DNA of 64,000 bases from Selenomonadaceae bacterium (GTDB lineage Bacteria > Bacillota > Negativicutes > Selenomonadales > Selenomonadaceae). The stretch is taken from the NCBI GenBank assembly GCA_017527075.1, contig JAFXQM010000010.1, forward strand, positions 62,001 through 126,000, read 5' to 3'. Every line of letters begins with the position of its first letter. Within the stretch, counting starts at the first letter, position 1. The notes beneath the pieces were generated by a model. It saw only the letters and a program-made list of their open reading frames with translations, was not told where the DNA came from and did not search any database. This document shows positions 42,880 to 51,441 of the stretch, one piece after another. The position numbers were made by a program, and so were the translations under genes.

Positions 42880-45091
42880 CTTCTTGGCTCCTTTCCTCAA
42901 TCAATCTTCTGTAAGGTCCGTCGTGTTGAATCATTTCTCTGTGCGTGCCGCGCTCCACGACGACGCCGCGCTCCAAAACAATTATCTCGTCACAGTCGCG
43001 AATCGTCGACAAGCGGTGGGCAACGATTAAGCACGAACAGCCGCGCCGACGAATATTTTCCAAAACGGTTTGCTCGGTCATCGGGTCGAGAGCACTGGTC
43101 GCTTCGTCGAGAATCAGCAGCGACGGATTGTTTGCAAGGGCGCGGGCGATTTCAAGTCGCTGACGCTGACCGCCCGAAAAATTCAAGCCGCCCTCCGAAA
43201 CTTCAGAGTCATAACCTTTTTCGAGTTGCAAAATGTCTTCGTGAATGCAAGCGTCCTTCGCCGCCTGAATGATGTCGCTGCGCCTGACCGAATCGTCGAA
43301 CAGCGATAAATTTTGCGCAACCGTCCCCGTGATTTGGAAAACGTCTTGGTCGACGGCGGAAATGGAATTGACAACCACGGCGCGGGGCAGCTCGCGGCGA
43401 ATCACTCCGTCAAAGCGAACCTCGCCGCTCCATTCCTCGTAAATGCCCGTGACAACTTTGGCGACGGTCGATTTGCCCGAACCGCTCGCGCCGACGACTG
43501 CCACCCAATGCCCCGGCTCAATGTGCAGAGAAAATTTACTTATCAGCGGCTTTTCCAGCGGGCTGTAACCGAAGTCAATGTCTTTGAGTTCCAATTCGCC
43601 GTTCAAGCGTTGGACGGGGACGAGAGCCTGAGATTCGGGCGCAATTTTTTCGTCGCGGCAATTCAAATCATCAATTTCATATCGGCGCACGTCGTTGAGT
43701 CTTTGCATTTGCATTTCGGTCGATTGCAGCGTCGAGCCCAAACCGAGCAGCGCGCCCACCGGTGCTTGGAAACTTCCCATCAGACTTTGGAACGCCGTGA
43801 ACATGCCGGCAGTCAACGCGCCCTCCATAATCGAGAAGCCGCCGAGTGTCATAATCAGCGCGCCGTTGATTCCGCCGAGCAGCGTCGGGATAATCGTCGC
43901 GGTCATCTGCCAAATCGCAACGTCTTGGCTTGCCTTGAGAACCTTCGCGCGATAACCTGCCCACTTCGCAAAAAAATCGCTCTCGTTGCCGTTCGCCTTA
44001 ATTGTTTCAATCATCATCAAGCCGTTCATCGTCGTGCCGTACTCTTTGCCGGCGTCCTGCTGAATCTTCATGTTCAAGTCGGTGAGGTGTCGGCGCAGCG
44101 CGAAGAAAACAATTATGTCGATGGACGAAAAAAATACGCCAATCAACGTCAGCGTCACGTCATATTGGAGGAGGAGGAGCAAATAAAAAATCGCGACGAA
44201 GAAATTTAAAATCGCCGTCGCCGCCGGCCCCGACAAAACTCCCGCGATTGATTCGTTGTAACCGACGCGCGAGGCAACTTCGCCCGCGAATCGCTGATTG
44301 AAAAATTGCATGGGCAAACGGAGCAAATGCCAGAAGAAACTCGACGAATCCGCGAGCGTCAATTTTTTTTGCCAGCGCGTGAGGATAACCGCCTGCAGCC
44401 AAGTCATCGTGCCGCAAACGACCCAAGAGACCGTCATCGCCAGGCAGAAGTTGAACATCCAATCCGTGTGCTTCTTCGCCAGAATGTCGTCCAAAAAGAT
44501 TTGGCTGAAGACAGGCGACGCGAGCCCCGGAATAATCATGCCGAGGTTGAGCAGGACGATGAAGAGCACCGCCCATTTGTCTTGCGCGAGCTTCTCCGCC
44601 ACCGCCTTGAAAATATTGTAACGCGCGCCTTCGGGTTTAAAATTTTCGTTCGGGACAACGCGCAACGCCACGCCCGTGTAAGACGTGCGGAACTCGTCCC
44701 ACTTAACCGTGCGCCGCCCCATGGCAGGGTCGTTGAGGTAAACGGTTTCGCCTTTGATTCCTTCCAAAACGACGAAGTGATTGAACTCCCAGTGAATAAT
44801 CAGCGGGAACTCCATGAGCTCTTTCAATCTGTCGGCGTTCCAGCGATAACCGTTTGCGGTGCAGCCGCGGTTGCGTGCCGCGCGAATGACACAGCTTGCC
44901 TTGGAGCCGTCGCGGTTGACGCCGCATTCTTGACGCAACTTTTCCAGCGGCAACCAAAGATTGTAATGCGACAAAATCATCGACAAAGATGCCGCGCCGC
45001 ACTCGGTCGCTTCCATCTGCAAAATCGTCGGCACTTTCACGCGCGTCGTGTTTATCCCAAAAAAATTTTTTATCGTGTCAAGAATTTTCAT
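42866..45091 (-). CDS. NHLM-type peptidase-containing ABC exporter (C39)
   Basis: A 741-residue exporter. Residues about 15-150 are a C39 bacteriocin-processing peptidase: Cys in MEATECGAAS near 31, His in HWEFNHFVVLEG near 107, Asp in LNDPAMGRR near 124. A six-helix membrane domain spans about 165-460. The nucleotide-binding domain includes GASGSGKST, FSGGQRQRLE and LLILDEATSALD. Such proteins cleave cargo after a Gly-Gly motif during export. The start ATG 45091 lies at the end of a heptamer tract with AGGA 7 nt upstream. Local candidates for cargo are the two double-glycine proteins at 56.5-57.3 kb. Confidence 0.9.
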   Translation of the reverse strand: MKILDTIKNFFGINTTRVKVPTILQMEATECGAASLSMILSHYNLWLPLEKLRQECGVNRDGSKASCVIRAARNRGCTANGYRWNADRLKELMEFPLIIHWEFNHFVVLEGIKGETVYLNDPAMGRRTVKWDEFRTSYTGVALRVVPNENFKPEGARYNIFKAVAEKLAQDKWAVLFIVLLNLGMIIPGLASPVFSQIFLDDILAKKHTDWMFNFCLAMTVSWVVCGTMTWLQAVILTRWQKKLTLADSSSFFWHLLRLPMQFFNQRFAGEVASRVGYNESIAGVLSGPAATAILNFFVAIFYLLLLLQYDVTLTLIGVFFSSIDIIVFFALRRHLTDLNMKIQQDAGKEYGTTMNGLMMIETIKANGNESDFFAKWAGYRAKVLKASQDVAIWQMTATIIPTLLGGINGALIMTLGGFSIMEGALTAGMFTAFQSLMGSFQAPVGALLGLGSTLQSTEMQMQRLNDVRRYEIDDLNCRDEKIAPESQALVPVQRLNGELELKDIDFGYSPLEKPLISKFSLHIEPGHWVAVVGASGSGKSTVAKVVTGIYEEWSGEVRFDGVIRRELPRAVVVNSISAVDQDVFQITGTVAQNLSLFDDSVRRSDIIQAAKDACIHEDILQLEKGYDSEVSEGGLNFSGGQRQRLEIARALANNPSLLILDEATSALDPMTEQTVLENIRRRGCSCLIVAHRLSTIRDCDEIIVLERGVVVERGTHREMIQHDGPYRRLIEERSQEVEPL

Positions 45092-45112
45092 TCCTAATTC
45101 CTAATTCCTAAT
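45089..45112. repeat. heptamer tract providing the start context of the C39 exporter
   Basis: Three TTAGGAA units on the minus strand run straight into ATG AAA. The 32-nt gap after the HlyD-like gene consists mostly of this tract. Confidence 0.8.
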
Positions 45113-45123
45113 TGCGAAGCGCG

Positions 45124-46086
45124 TTAGCGCGAGCGTAGCCACTGGCTGAGCTTGTAGAAAACTTTTTCAATCGGCGGCTTGCGTTCAATGATAATCGAGC
45201 CCGTGCAGAATGAACCCGGCGTCACGGGTTTGTGCTCTCCGACTTTGGAAGTCCAAAGGTAACCGGATTTGTCTTCGGGGTCTTTGACCAGGTCGAAGGT
45301 GACTTCCATGAGCGAAGAGTTTTGCGCCTGAATAATCCACTGCGCGAGCTGTTGGTTGCCGAGGTGTTGTTGAATTCCGTTAATCGTAATCGGATACTGC
45401 GACACGCTCCGAACCACGCCGATTAAACTTCCAGTCTGAGAAATGTCCGCACCGTTGGGCGCGAGCTGAATCGTCATGCCGGCTTCGACGCGTTTGCCTT
45501 TGTCGAGCGGAATGTAAAGCAGCCCCGTCATGTCCTCGCGGTTTTGAGTTAAGCGCACCGAGCAAATGGGAGTGCCCGCGCCAACCATCGAGCCGACGTC
45601 GACCATGACCTCATCGACAATGCCGTCGTAATCGCTGTAAACGTCTTCCGCCACATCCTGCTGATATCTTTTGGCGTCGTATTGATAGGCGCGCCCCATG
45701 GCGTCTTTGTCGCTGGAGGAGAGCCCCATGCCGTATTGAGCCATGCGCGTGTCCGCCGACTGCTGCGCCTGTTCCATGTGAGCAATCGGGTCGCCCTTCT
45801 TTATCACCACGCCCGGGCGAACGTAAAGCCTGTCGATTTTTCCGCCCGTGCTGTGCGACACGTTCATGAGCCCCGCCGAGTCCATGATGAGTCCCATGCC
45901 GTCCGCCTTGACCGTGAACGCGCCGTAAATTGACCAGAGCACCACCGCGAACAAAAGCACGAGCACCGCGATTAACGCCATCCAACTGACGGGTGTGGTT
46001 ATCGGCAACATCGTGTCGAGCTTTTCGGGCGAGCGGAGTTTGTCGAGAGCTTCCTGGCTGAAGATTTGATTATTCTGTTGCCTCAC
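45124..46086 (-). CDS. NHLM-type secretion protein, HlyD-like membrane fusion protein
   Basis: A 320-residue adaptor. It has a short cytoplasmic N-terminus (residues 1-30), one transmembrane helix (about 34-56, VSWMALIAVLVLLFAVVLWSIYGAF), a biotinyl-lipoyl half-motif (GKIDRLYVRPGVVIKKGDPI near 83), a short helical hairpin, the second half (DYDGIVDEVMVDVGSMVGAGTPI) and a beta-barrel. The hairpin is far shorter than in HlyD, as in NHLM adaptors. GTG 46086 overlaps the stop of the upstream gene (GTGA), implying translational coupling. It would link the ABC exporter to the TolC-like channel. Confidence 0.85.
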   Translation of the reverse strand: MRQQNNQIFSQEALDKLRSPEKLDTMLPITTPVSWMALIAVLVLLFAVVLWSIYGAFTVKADGMGLIMDSAGLMNVSHSTGGKIDRLYVRPGVVIKKGDPIAHMEQAQQSADTRMAQYGMGLSSSDKDAMGRAYQYDAKRYQQDVAEDVYSDYDGIVDEVMVDVGSMVGAGTPICSVRLTQNREDMTGLLYIPLDKGKRVEAGMTIQLAPNGADISQTGSLIGVVRSVSQYPITINGIQQHLGNQQLAQWIIQAQNSSLMEVTFDLVKDPEDKSGYLWTSKVGEHKPVTPGSFCTGSIIIERKPPIEKVFYKLSQWLRSR

Positions 46087-47255
46087 TTGCCGTCGCCTCC
46101 CACCAGAGTCACAGTGACTTTCGTTCCGTTTTCCAGTCCTTCAGAGGCAGATGTGACAACGGTTTCGCCGGCACCGACACCCGAAAGAATTTCAACGTAA
46201 ACTCCGTCGTCCGCGCCCGTCCTCACCGCGCGCCGCTCCAAAGTGCCTTCGCCTGTCACGACAAAGACCGCGCTCCGATTCGTGTCAATCATCGCGGCGA
46301 GAGGAACCGCCAAAAGTCTGCGCGTATCTTCCGAAACCAATTTCGCGCCGGTGTATGTTTGCTGCTCCAAAAGTCCGACGCGGTTGTCGACTTCAAAGAT
46401 AACTTTCCTCAAGCTCGCGGGCTCGTCCAATTCCGGAACGATTTCCTTGATTGTCACGTCAAAAACTTGAGCGTCGCCGCGATTGCCCGCCGCATAATCC
46501 GTGTCGTAAGCTTTGCGCAAGATTTGATTGTTCGTGAAGCTGAGCTGAGCTCTGTCGCCCGGCGAAAATCTTTGCGCGTGCCTGTCTTCCACGGGCAGAG
46601 AGAAAAGTAATTCGTTAAAATTCCCGACGAGCGCAATGGGCGTGCCCGCCTGAACATATGCGCCCTGCTGACGGTACAAAATCAAAATTTCGCCGTCAAT
46701 CGGAGCCAACACGTCTTGCCGCGCGGATTGAACCAATAATTGCTCTTTAATCGTTTGCGCTTCTTTCAGTGCCGCCTCCGACGCAAAGTAAGCCATCTGC
46801 GCCTCATCGAATTTTTCAATCGAAGTCGCGTCCCTTTCCCGCAGCCGAGTGTATCGCGCGTAATTGTTCTTGGCGTTGGCGAGCTGAGCTTCCGCCTTTG
46901 CGATTGAACTGTCCGCCTGCTGAATCTTGAGCGGGATTTCGTCGTTGACCAGCGTGAAGATAACTTCGCCCTTGTGCACGTTCGAGTTCTTCGATACCTT
47001 GATGTCTTCGATTCGCCCGTCAATCAACGCGATTGCGTCCGCCATGTCATTCGAGTAAAGATTGACCGTTTCGAGGAAAAGCGTCGGGTGCATATCGCGC
47101 ATTTGAGCCTTCGCGCCCTGAAGCGGGATTGTCCGATTGCTCATTCGCTCGGTGATTTGATTTTCGCCGCTCTTGTTTAACCACGCGCCGTAACCAATCA
47201 TCGCCACCGCGAACAACAAAATCAACACGAGCCCGAGCATGTATAATTTCTTCAT
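46083..47255 (-). CDS. RND/HlyD-type periplasmic adaptor protein
   Basis: A 390-residue membrane fusion protein, first gene of the export operon. It has an N-terminal hydrophobic anchor (MKKLYMLGLVLILLFAVAMIGYGAW) and half a lipoyl domain (DGRIEDIKVSKNSNVHKGEVIF near 78). An alpha-hairpin follows (IQQADSSIAKAEAQLANAKNNYARY to ALKEAQTIKEQLL), then the second lipoyl half (APIDGEILILYRQQGAYVQAGTPI near 182) and a beta-barrel and C-terminal domain. It resembles RND efflux adaptors, so the operon has two different adaptors. It may bridge the short-hairpin NHLM adaptor to TolC. Start ATG 47255 has AAGGGGGCGG upstream. Confidence 0.87.
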   Translation of the reverse strand: MKKLYMLGLVLILLFAVAMIGYGAWLNKSGENQITERMSNRTIPLQGAKAQMRDMHPTLFLETVNLYSNDMADAIALIDGRIEDIKVSKNSNVHKGEVIFTLVNDEIPLKIQQADSSIAKAEAQLANAKNNYARYTRLRERDATSIEKFDEAQMAYFASEAALKEAQTIKEQLLVQSARQDVLAPIDGEILILYRQQGAYVQAGTPIALVGNFNELLFSLPVEDRHAQRFSPGDRAQLSFTNNQILRKAYDTDYAAGNRGDAQVFDVTIKEIVPELDEPASLRKVIFEVDNRVGLLEQQTYTGAKLVSEDTRRLLAVPLAAMIDTNRSAVFVVTGEGTLERRAVRTGADDGVYVEILSGVGAGETVVTSASEGLENGTKVTVTLVGGDGK

Positions 47256-47277
47256 TTAAGTTATCCGCCCCCTTTCT

Positions 47278-47327
47278 TTTAGTTAGGAGTTAGGAGTGAG
47301 GAGTTAGGAGTTAAAATCTAGTTCCTA
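47278..47327. repeat. GTTAGGA heptamer tract upstream of the export operon
   Basis: Four GTTAGGA-type units (one with TGAGGA) followed by a partial opposite arm. It lies just upstream of the first gene of the operon, between that gene and the hairpin at 47388. Confidence 0.8.
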
Positions 47328-47387
47328 ATTCTTTGTCCCTGAAAAGTTTTGGGTTAGTATATGCCAGGCAGGATACCCTGTCAAACG

Positions 47388-47418
47388 AAAAATCCCCCGA
47401 CACATGCCGAGGGATTTT
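47388..47418 (-). terminator. hairpin terminator after the small CxxC frame
   Basis: On the minus strand AAATCCCTCG pairs with CGGGGGATTT around GCATGTGT, followed by TTTCGTTT. It lies downstream of the 23-codon frame at 47465-47536 and upstream of the export operon. Confidence 0.65.
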
Positions 47419-47464
47419 GTATTTCAGGCTGCGCGCCGATAATCTATCACGGAAATTTCTTGAG

Positions 47465-47536
47465 TCATTTTTTTGCCGACGAAACAATTTTGTCCAACTG
47501 AATGGCAACTTCATCGCCCTTGCAGTACATGCACAT
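47465..47536 (-). CDS. possible 23-aa peptide with CxxC motif
   Basis: A short frame with a good ribosome binding site (GAGGAGG, 8 nt before ATG 47536) encodes [20 protein letters not shown] and three more residues. A second mini-frame of 14 codons overlaps its stop as ATGA. A terminator follows at 47388. The CMYC motif could bind metal. It could also be a decayed gene end. No homologue is known to me, and the coding call rests on the ribosome binding site and terminator only. Confidence 0.35.
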   Translation of the reverse strand: MCMYCKGDEVAIQLDKIVSSAKK

Positions 47537-47635
47537 TATTTTTGCCTCCTCGTTCGTTCACCGAGTGCTCTTTGAATACCGCAAAATTTTTTTCGCCGCG
47601 ACGAATCCTTTTCCTTGCCCTAAAAAATTTTTTCA

Positions 47636-47664
47636 TTGCAAGCGAATGACAAATGCTGTAGAAT
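47636..47664 (+). promoter_or_regulatory. promoter for ilvD
   Basis: TTGCAA, 17-bp spacer, TAGAAT; 35 bp before the start codon. There is no room for a T-box or leader-peptide attenuator. Confidence 0.65.
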
Positions 47665-47699
47665 TCAGCCGAAAATTTTTCAAAGCGAGGTTCCACGAA

Positions 47700-49355
47700 A
47701 TGAGAAGTGACATCGTAAAGAAGGGCGCGACGCGTTGCGCGCACAGGAGTCTTTTCCACGCCAACGGTTTCGGCGTCGACGAACTCAGTCGCCCGCTCAT
47801 CGGCGTGTGCAATTCTTTCAACGAGATTATCCCCGGCCACATGCATTTGAAGTCGATAACCGAGGCGGCCAAGTTGGGCGTGGCGGCGGCGGGCGGCACA
47901 CCCGTCGAGTTCCCTGCCATCGGCGTGTGCGACGGAATTGCCATGGGACACACGGGCATGAAATATTCTTTGGCGAGCCGCGAGCTGATTGCCGACTCGA
48001 TCGAGGCGGTGACCATGGCCAGCGGCTTCGACGCTCTGATTTTGATTCCGAACTGCGATAAAGTTGTGCCGGGCATGTTGATGGCGGCGGCGCGTTTGAA
48101 TATCCCGTCGATAATCGTAAGCGGCGGACCCATGCTTGCGGGTCGTTTCCACGGAAAAGATATCAGCGTCAGCCAGGCGTTCGAGGCGGCGGGAAAATTC
48201 GCGGCGGGAAAGATGACTGTCGAGGAGATGACTGACCTTGAGGCTCACGCGTGTCCGAGTTGCGGCTCGTGCGCGGGTCTGTTCACCGCCAACACGATGA
48301 ACTGCTTGAGCGAGGCGTTGGGCATGGCTCTGCCCGGCAACGGCACGATTCCCGCGGCTTACACCGGCGACAGATTCATCCTCGCCAAACGCGCCGGCAA
48401 AGTCATCATGGAGTTGTTGGAGAAAAATATTTGCCCGCGAAATATTTTGACGCGCGCGGCTTTCGAGAACGCGATAACCGTCGACATGGGTATCGGCGGC
48501 TCGTCGAACACCGTGCTGCACCTGACCGCCATTGCCAACGAGTGCGGCATAAAAATTCCCGCGACGCTCTTCGACGAAATTTCTGCGCGGACTCCTTACA
48601 TCACCAAGCTCAGCCCCGCCGGCACTCATCACATGCAAGACTTGGACGAGGCGGGCGGCATTAACGCCGTCATGCACGAGCTCAGCCGAAAAAATCTTCT
48701 GCACTTGGACGCGCTCACAGTCACGGGCACACTCGGCGACAGAATCAAAGACGCAAAGATTACTCGCGCCGACGTGATTCACACGGTCGACAATCCTTAT
48801 CGCGCGACGGGCGGCATTGCGATTCTTAAAGGCAACCTCTGCCCCGATTACGCGGTCGTCAAAGCTTCCGCCGTCAGCGAAGACATGCTCGTTTATAAAG
48901 GCGCGGCGAAATGCTTCGACAGCGAGGAGGCGGCGATTAACGCGATTATGGCGGGCGAGATTCATGACGGCGACGTCGTTGTCATTCGATACGAAGGACC
49001 CAAGGGCGGCCCCGGCATGCAGGAAATGCTCAACCCCACGGCGGCGATTACGGGTGCGGGGCTCAAGGTCGGGCTGATAACCGACGGGCGATTCAGCGGC
49101 GCGAGCCAAGGCGCGTGTATCGGTCACATTTCCCCCGAAGCCATGGAGGGCGGACCGATTGCTCTCATCCGCGACGGCGACAAAATTTTTATCGACATTC
49201 CCAACCGCAAACTCGAACTCGAAGTCAGCGACGAAGAACTTGAAAAACGCCGCGCAGCTTGGACGAAACCCGAGCCGAAAATCAAAACGGGTTACCTCGC
49301 GCGTTACGCAAAACTTACGACTTCCGCCTCGACGGGTGCAGTCTTAAGGGGTTAA
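47700..49355 (+). CDS. ilvD: dihydroxy-acid dehydratase
   Basis: Iron-sulfur dehydratase of valine, leucine and isoleucine synthesis. The 551 residues carry the family cysteines in [13 protein letters not shown] near 37, [10 protein letters not shown] near 120 and [20 protein letters not shown] near 183. Also seen are GDGIA-type loop [12 protein letters not shown] near 80 and the C-terminal [19 protein letters not shown] near 465. ATG 47700 is preferred: GAGGT lies 8 nt upstream, and the promoter -10 excludes the far upstream in-frame starts. murB follows after 4 nt. Confidence 0.96.
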   Translation: MRSDIVKKGATRCAHRSLFHANGFGVDELSRPLIGVCNSFNEIIPGHMHLKSITEAAKLGVAAAGGTPVEFPAIGVCDGIAMGHTGMKYSLASRELIADSIEAVTMASGFDALILIPNCDKVVPGMLMAAARLNIPSIIVSGGPMLAGRFHGKDISVSQAFEAAGKFAAGKMTVEEMTDLEAHACPSCGSCAGLFTANTMNCLSEALGMALPGNGTIPAAYTGDRFILAKRAGKVIMELLEKNICPRNILTRAAFENAITVDMGIGGSSNTVLHLTAIANECGIKIPATLFDEISARTPYITKLSPAGTHHMQDLDEAGGINAVMHELSRKNLLHLDALTVTGTLGDRIKDAKITRADVIHTVDNPYRATGGIAILKGNLCPDYAVVKASAVSEDMLVYKGAAKCFDSEEAAINAIMAGEIHDGDVVVIRYEGPKGGPGMQEMLNPTAAITGAGLKVGLITDGRFSGASQGACIGHISPEAMEGGPIALIRDGDKIFIDIPNRKLELEVSDEELEKRRAAWTKPEPKIKTGYLARYAKLTTSASTGAVLRG

Positions 49356-49359
49356 TTAA

Positions 49360-50280
49360 ATGCTTTGGGAAGAAACTTTCGGAGCACAGCTTCAGAAATT
49401 TTTGCGCGCGGAGCAATTCATCTTCCACGCGCCCATGAGCGAGCACACGACGTTCAAAATCGGCGGCGAGGCTGACGTTTTAATTTTTCCGTCGAGCGCG
49501 GAGGAAGTCTCAAAAATTTTCAAGCTCATCGATTTGTTCAGCCTGCCGTGCACAATCTTGGGCAACGGCTCAAATGTTTTGGTTTCGGACAAAGGAATCC
49601 GCGGAGTCGTCGTCAAGTTCACGGAAAAATTTTTCGGCGGCATGAGGTGCGACGGTCAACGGCTGGTCGCCTGCGCGGGTGCCAAGCTCAAAGACGTTGC
49701 CATCTTCGCGGCTCAAAATTCTCTGACGGGCTTGGAGTTCGCAATCGGAATCCCCGGCAGCATCGGCGGCGCAATTTTCATGAACGCGGGCGCATACGGC
49801 GGCGAGATGAAAAATGTCATCGCCGGCGTCAAGGCGGTCAATCGCCTCGGAGAGTTCGTTGAGTTCAGCGGCGGCGGCTTGGATTTGCATTATCGCCACA
49901 GCATTTTTCAGGAGAATGCCTGCGCGATTTGCGAAGTGGAAATGATTCTCCAGCGCGGCAACCTCGACGAGATTAAACGGACGATGGCGGACTTCACAGA
50001 GCGACGCGAGAGTAAACAGCCGCTCGACTTGCCCAGCGCCGGCTCAACTTTCAAACGCCCGAAAGGTCACTTCGCGGGCACGCTGATTGACAAAGCCGGC
50101 TTAAAGGGCTTGAAGGTCGGAGGAGCCATGGTCTCGGAGAAACACGCGGGCTTCATCGTGAACACGGGCGGCGCGACGGCTCAAGATGTCTTGGCTTTGA
50201 TTGAAGAGGTCAAGCGCAGAGTTCAAGAGGCTCACGGCGTCACGCTCACGCCCGAAGTCCGAATCATCGGCGAGGAGTGA
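49360..50280 (+). CDS. murB: UDP-N-acetylenolpyruvoylglucosamine reductase
   Basis: FAD-dependent reductase forming UDP-MurNAc for peptidoglycan. The 306 residues fit the type II (Gram-positive) MurB: HTTFKIGGEADVL near 28, GNGSNVLVSDKGIRG near 66, TGLEFAIGIPGSIGGAIFMNAGAYGGEM near 120, YRHSIFQ near 172, PSAGSTFKRP near 227 (catalytic Ser) and VRIIGEE at the end. ATG 49360 lies 4 nt after ilvD and uses a ribosome binding site weakly formed by the ilvD end (AAGGGG). A paired heptamer tract follows the stop. Confidence 0.95.
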   Translation: MLWEETFGAQLQKFLRAEQFIFHAPMSEHTTFKIGGEADVLIFPSSAEEVSKIFKLIDLFSLPCTILGNGSNVLVSDKGIRGVVVKFTEKFFGGMRCDGQRLVACAGAKLKDVAIFAAQNSLTGLEFAIGIPGSIGGAIFMNAGAYGGEMKNVIAGVKAVNRLGEFVEFSGGGLDLHYRHSIFQENACAICEVEMILQRGNLDEIKRTMADFTERRESKQPLDLPSAGSTFKRPKGHFAGTLIDKAGLKGLKVGGAMVSEKHAGFIVNTGGATAQDVLALIEEVKRRVQEAHGVTLTPEVRIIGEE

Positions 50281-50283
50281 AAA

Positions 50284-50360
50284 ACAATTAGGAATTAGGA
50301 ATTAGGAATGAAAAAAGCAAATCTCAATTCCTAATTCCTAATTCCACATTCCTAATTAAA
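50284..50360. repeat. opposed heptamer arms between murB and the glycosyltransferase
   Basis: AATTAGG units three times, then ATGAAAAAAGCAAAT, then CAATTCCTAATTCC units. The arms can pair over about 20 bp. The central start reads MKKANLNS then stop, matching the first five residues of the S23-type protein at 2046, so it may be a remnant of such a gene start. Confidence 0.75.
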
Positions 50361-50376
50361 TGAAGGGAGTGATTTA

Positions 50377-51414
50377 ATGTACACAGAAAAAATTCCGCTC
50401 GTCAGCGTCATCATTCCCATGTTCAATGCGGCGCGGTTCATGCCGCAGACGCTGGAAAGTTTGCGCGCGCAGACGCTGAAAGATTTTGAAGTTATAATCG
50501 TCGACGATTGCTCCACCGACAACAGCGTCGAAGTCGTCGAAAATTTTATGGACGCGTTCGCGGCGGAAGGAATTCGTTTGCACTTGCTTGAGTTGCCGAC
50601 AAATTCGGGGACGCCGGGCTTTCCACGCAACCTTGGAATTCAACTTGCCCGCGGAGAATATATCGCCTTGCTCGACAGCGACGACTTCTTCTCGCAGACT
50701 GCGCTTGAGGAGCTCGCGACGCTCGCTGAAGCAACGGAGGCTGACGTCGTCCACACAGACACTTTCTTCATGCTGAACGAAGACAACGAAATTAAAATTT
50801 GCGAACGACAAAAGTTGCCGCCCTTGCCCGCGCCGACCTTCGAAACGACGGATATTGCTCGGCGCGTTGATAACTGGATTAATCGCGGTTACAATTGGGA
50901 ATCCGTCACGATGTTTTGTCGGCGAGATTTTCTCGTCGCCAATCAAATTCACTTCCCGAAAATGGCGAACAATGAGGATATGGTTTTCAGCTTCTCGATT
51001 CTTTGTTCGGCGGAAAAATTTCTGCGCGTCCCGAACGTCACTTACGTTTACAGGCAACGCTCCGATTCGGTCTCACATAAATATTTTGTCGCGCCCTCCG
51101 ACTATCTTCATAAGTGGTTGCGTGTCCTGACTGACGGCTTGAACGAATTCGCAAAGGTCATGGCGTCCGAAAAATTTTTCGCCGAACACCCCGACTATCG
51201 GCACGAGGTGTTGAATTTTTTCTACAAAGAAATTGCGCAAGTTTTTCCGCCGCTCTACGCCAAGCATCCGCCGTTCGTACTCGACGAGTTCATCAAAAGA
51301 GAATTTCATCCCGAAGACGCCGAACTCGGTGCACAACTTCTCAGTGAGGTAAATACTCAGCAGCTCATGATTGCCGAGTTGCGTCAGGAGCTTGCAAAGT
51401 TTCAAAAGCAGTAA
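50377..51414 (+). CDS. family 2 glycosyltransferase
   Basis: A 345-residue cytoplasmic or membrane-associated GT-A transferase. VSVIIPMFNAARFMPQTLESLRAQTLKDFEVIIVDDCSTDNS at the N-terminus is the canonical GT2 nucleotide-sugar site, LLDSDDFF near 97 is the DxD-type metal motif. The C-terminal half (from about 210) is helical without transmembrane segments. Acceptor and sugar unknown. ATG 50377 has AAGGGAGTGA upstream. The trp genes follow 27 nt later; no functional link is evident. Confidence 0.9.
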   Translation: MYTEKIPLVSVIIPMFNAARFMPQTLESLRAQTLKDFEVIIVDDCSTDNSVEVVENFMDAFAAEGIRLHLLELPTNSGTPGFPRNLGIQLARGEYIALLDSDDFFSQTALEELATLAEATEADVVHTDTFFMLNEDNEIKICERQKLPPLPAPTFETTDIARRVDNWINRGYNWESVTMFCRRDFLVANQIHFPKMANNEDMVFSFSILCSAEKFLRVPNVTYVYRQRSDSVSHKYFVAPSDYLHKWLRVLTDGLNEFAKVMASEKFFAEHPDYRHEVLNFFYKEIAQVFPPLYAKHPPFVLDEFIKREFHPEDAELGAQLLSEVNTQQLMIAELRQELAKFQKQ

Positions 51415-51432
51415 AGCAGTAAAGCAGTAAGG
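51411..51432. repeat. GCAGTAAA tandem repeat before trpD
   Basis: Three near-perfect units of 8 bp (GCAGTAAA) end in GCAGTAAGGAG, so the last unit forms the ribosome binding site of trpD. The first unit contains the stop of the glycosyltransferase. Confidence 0.7.
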
Positions 51433-51441
51433 AGTTTCAAA

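Noticed and set aside
47511..49127. 538-codon open frame antisense to ilvD
   Set aside because: It mirrors ilvD, whose motifs are unmistakable; its translation is Arg/His/Val-rich low-quality sequence typical of GC-biased antisense frames.
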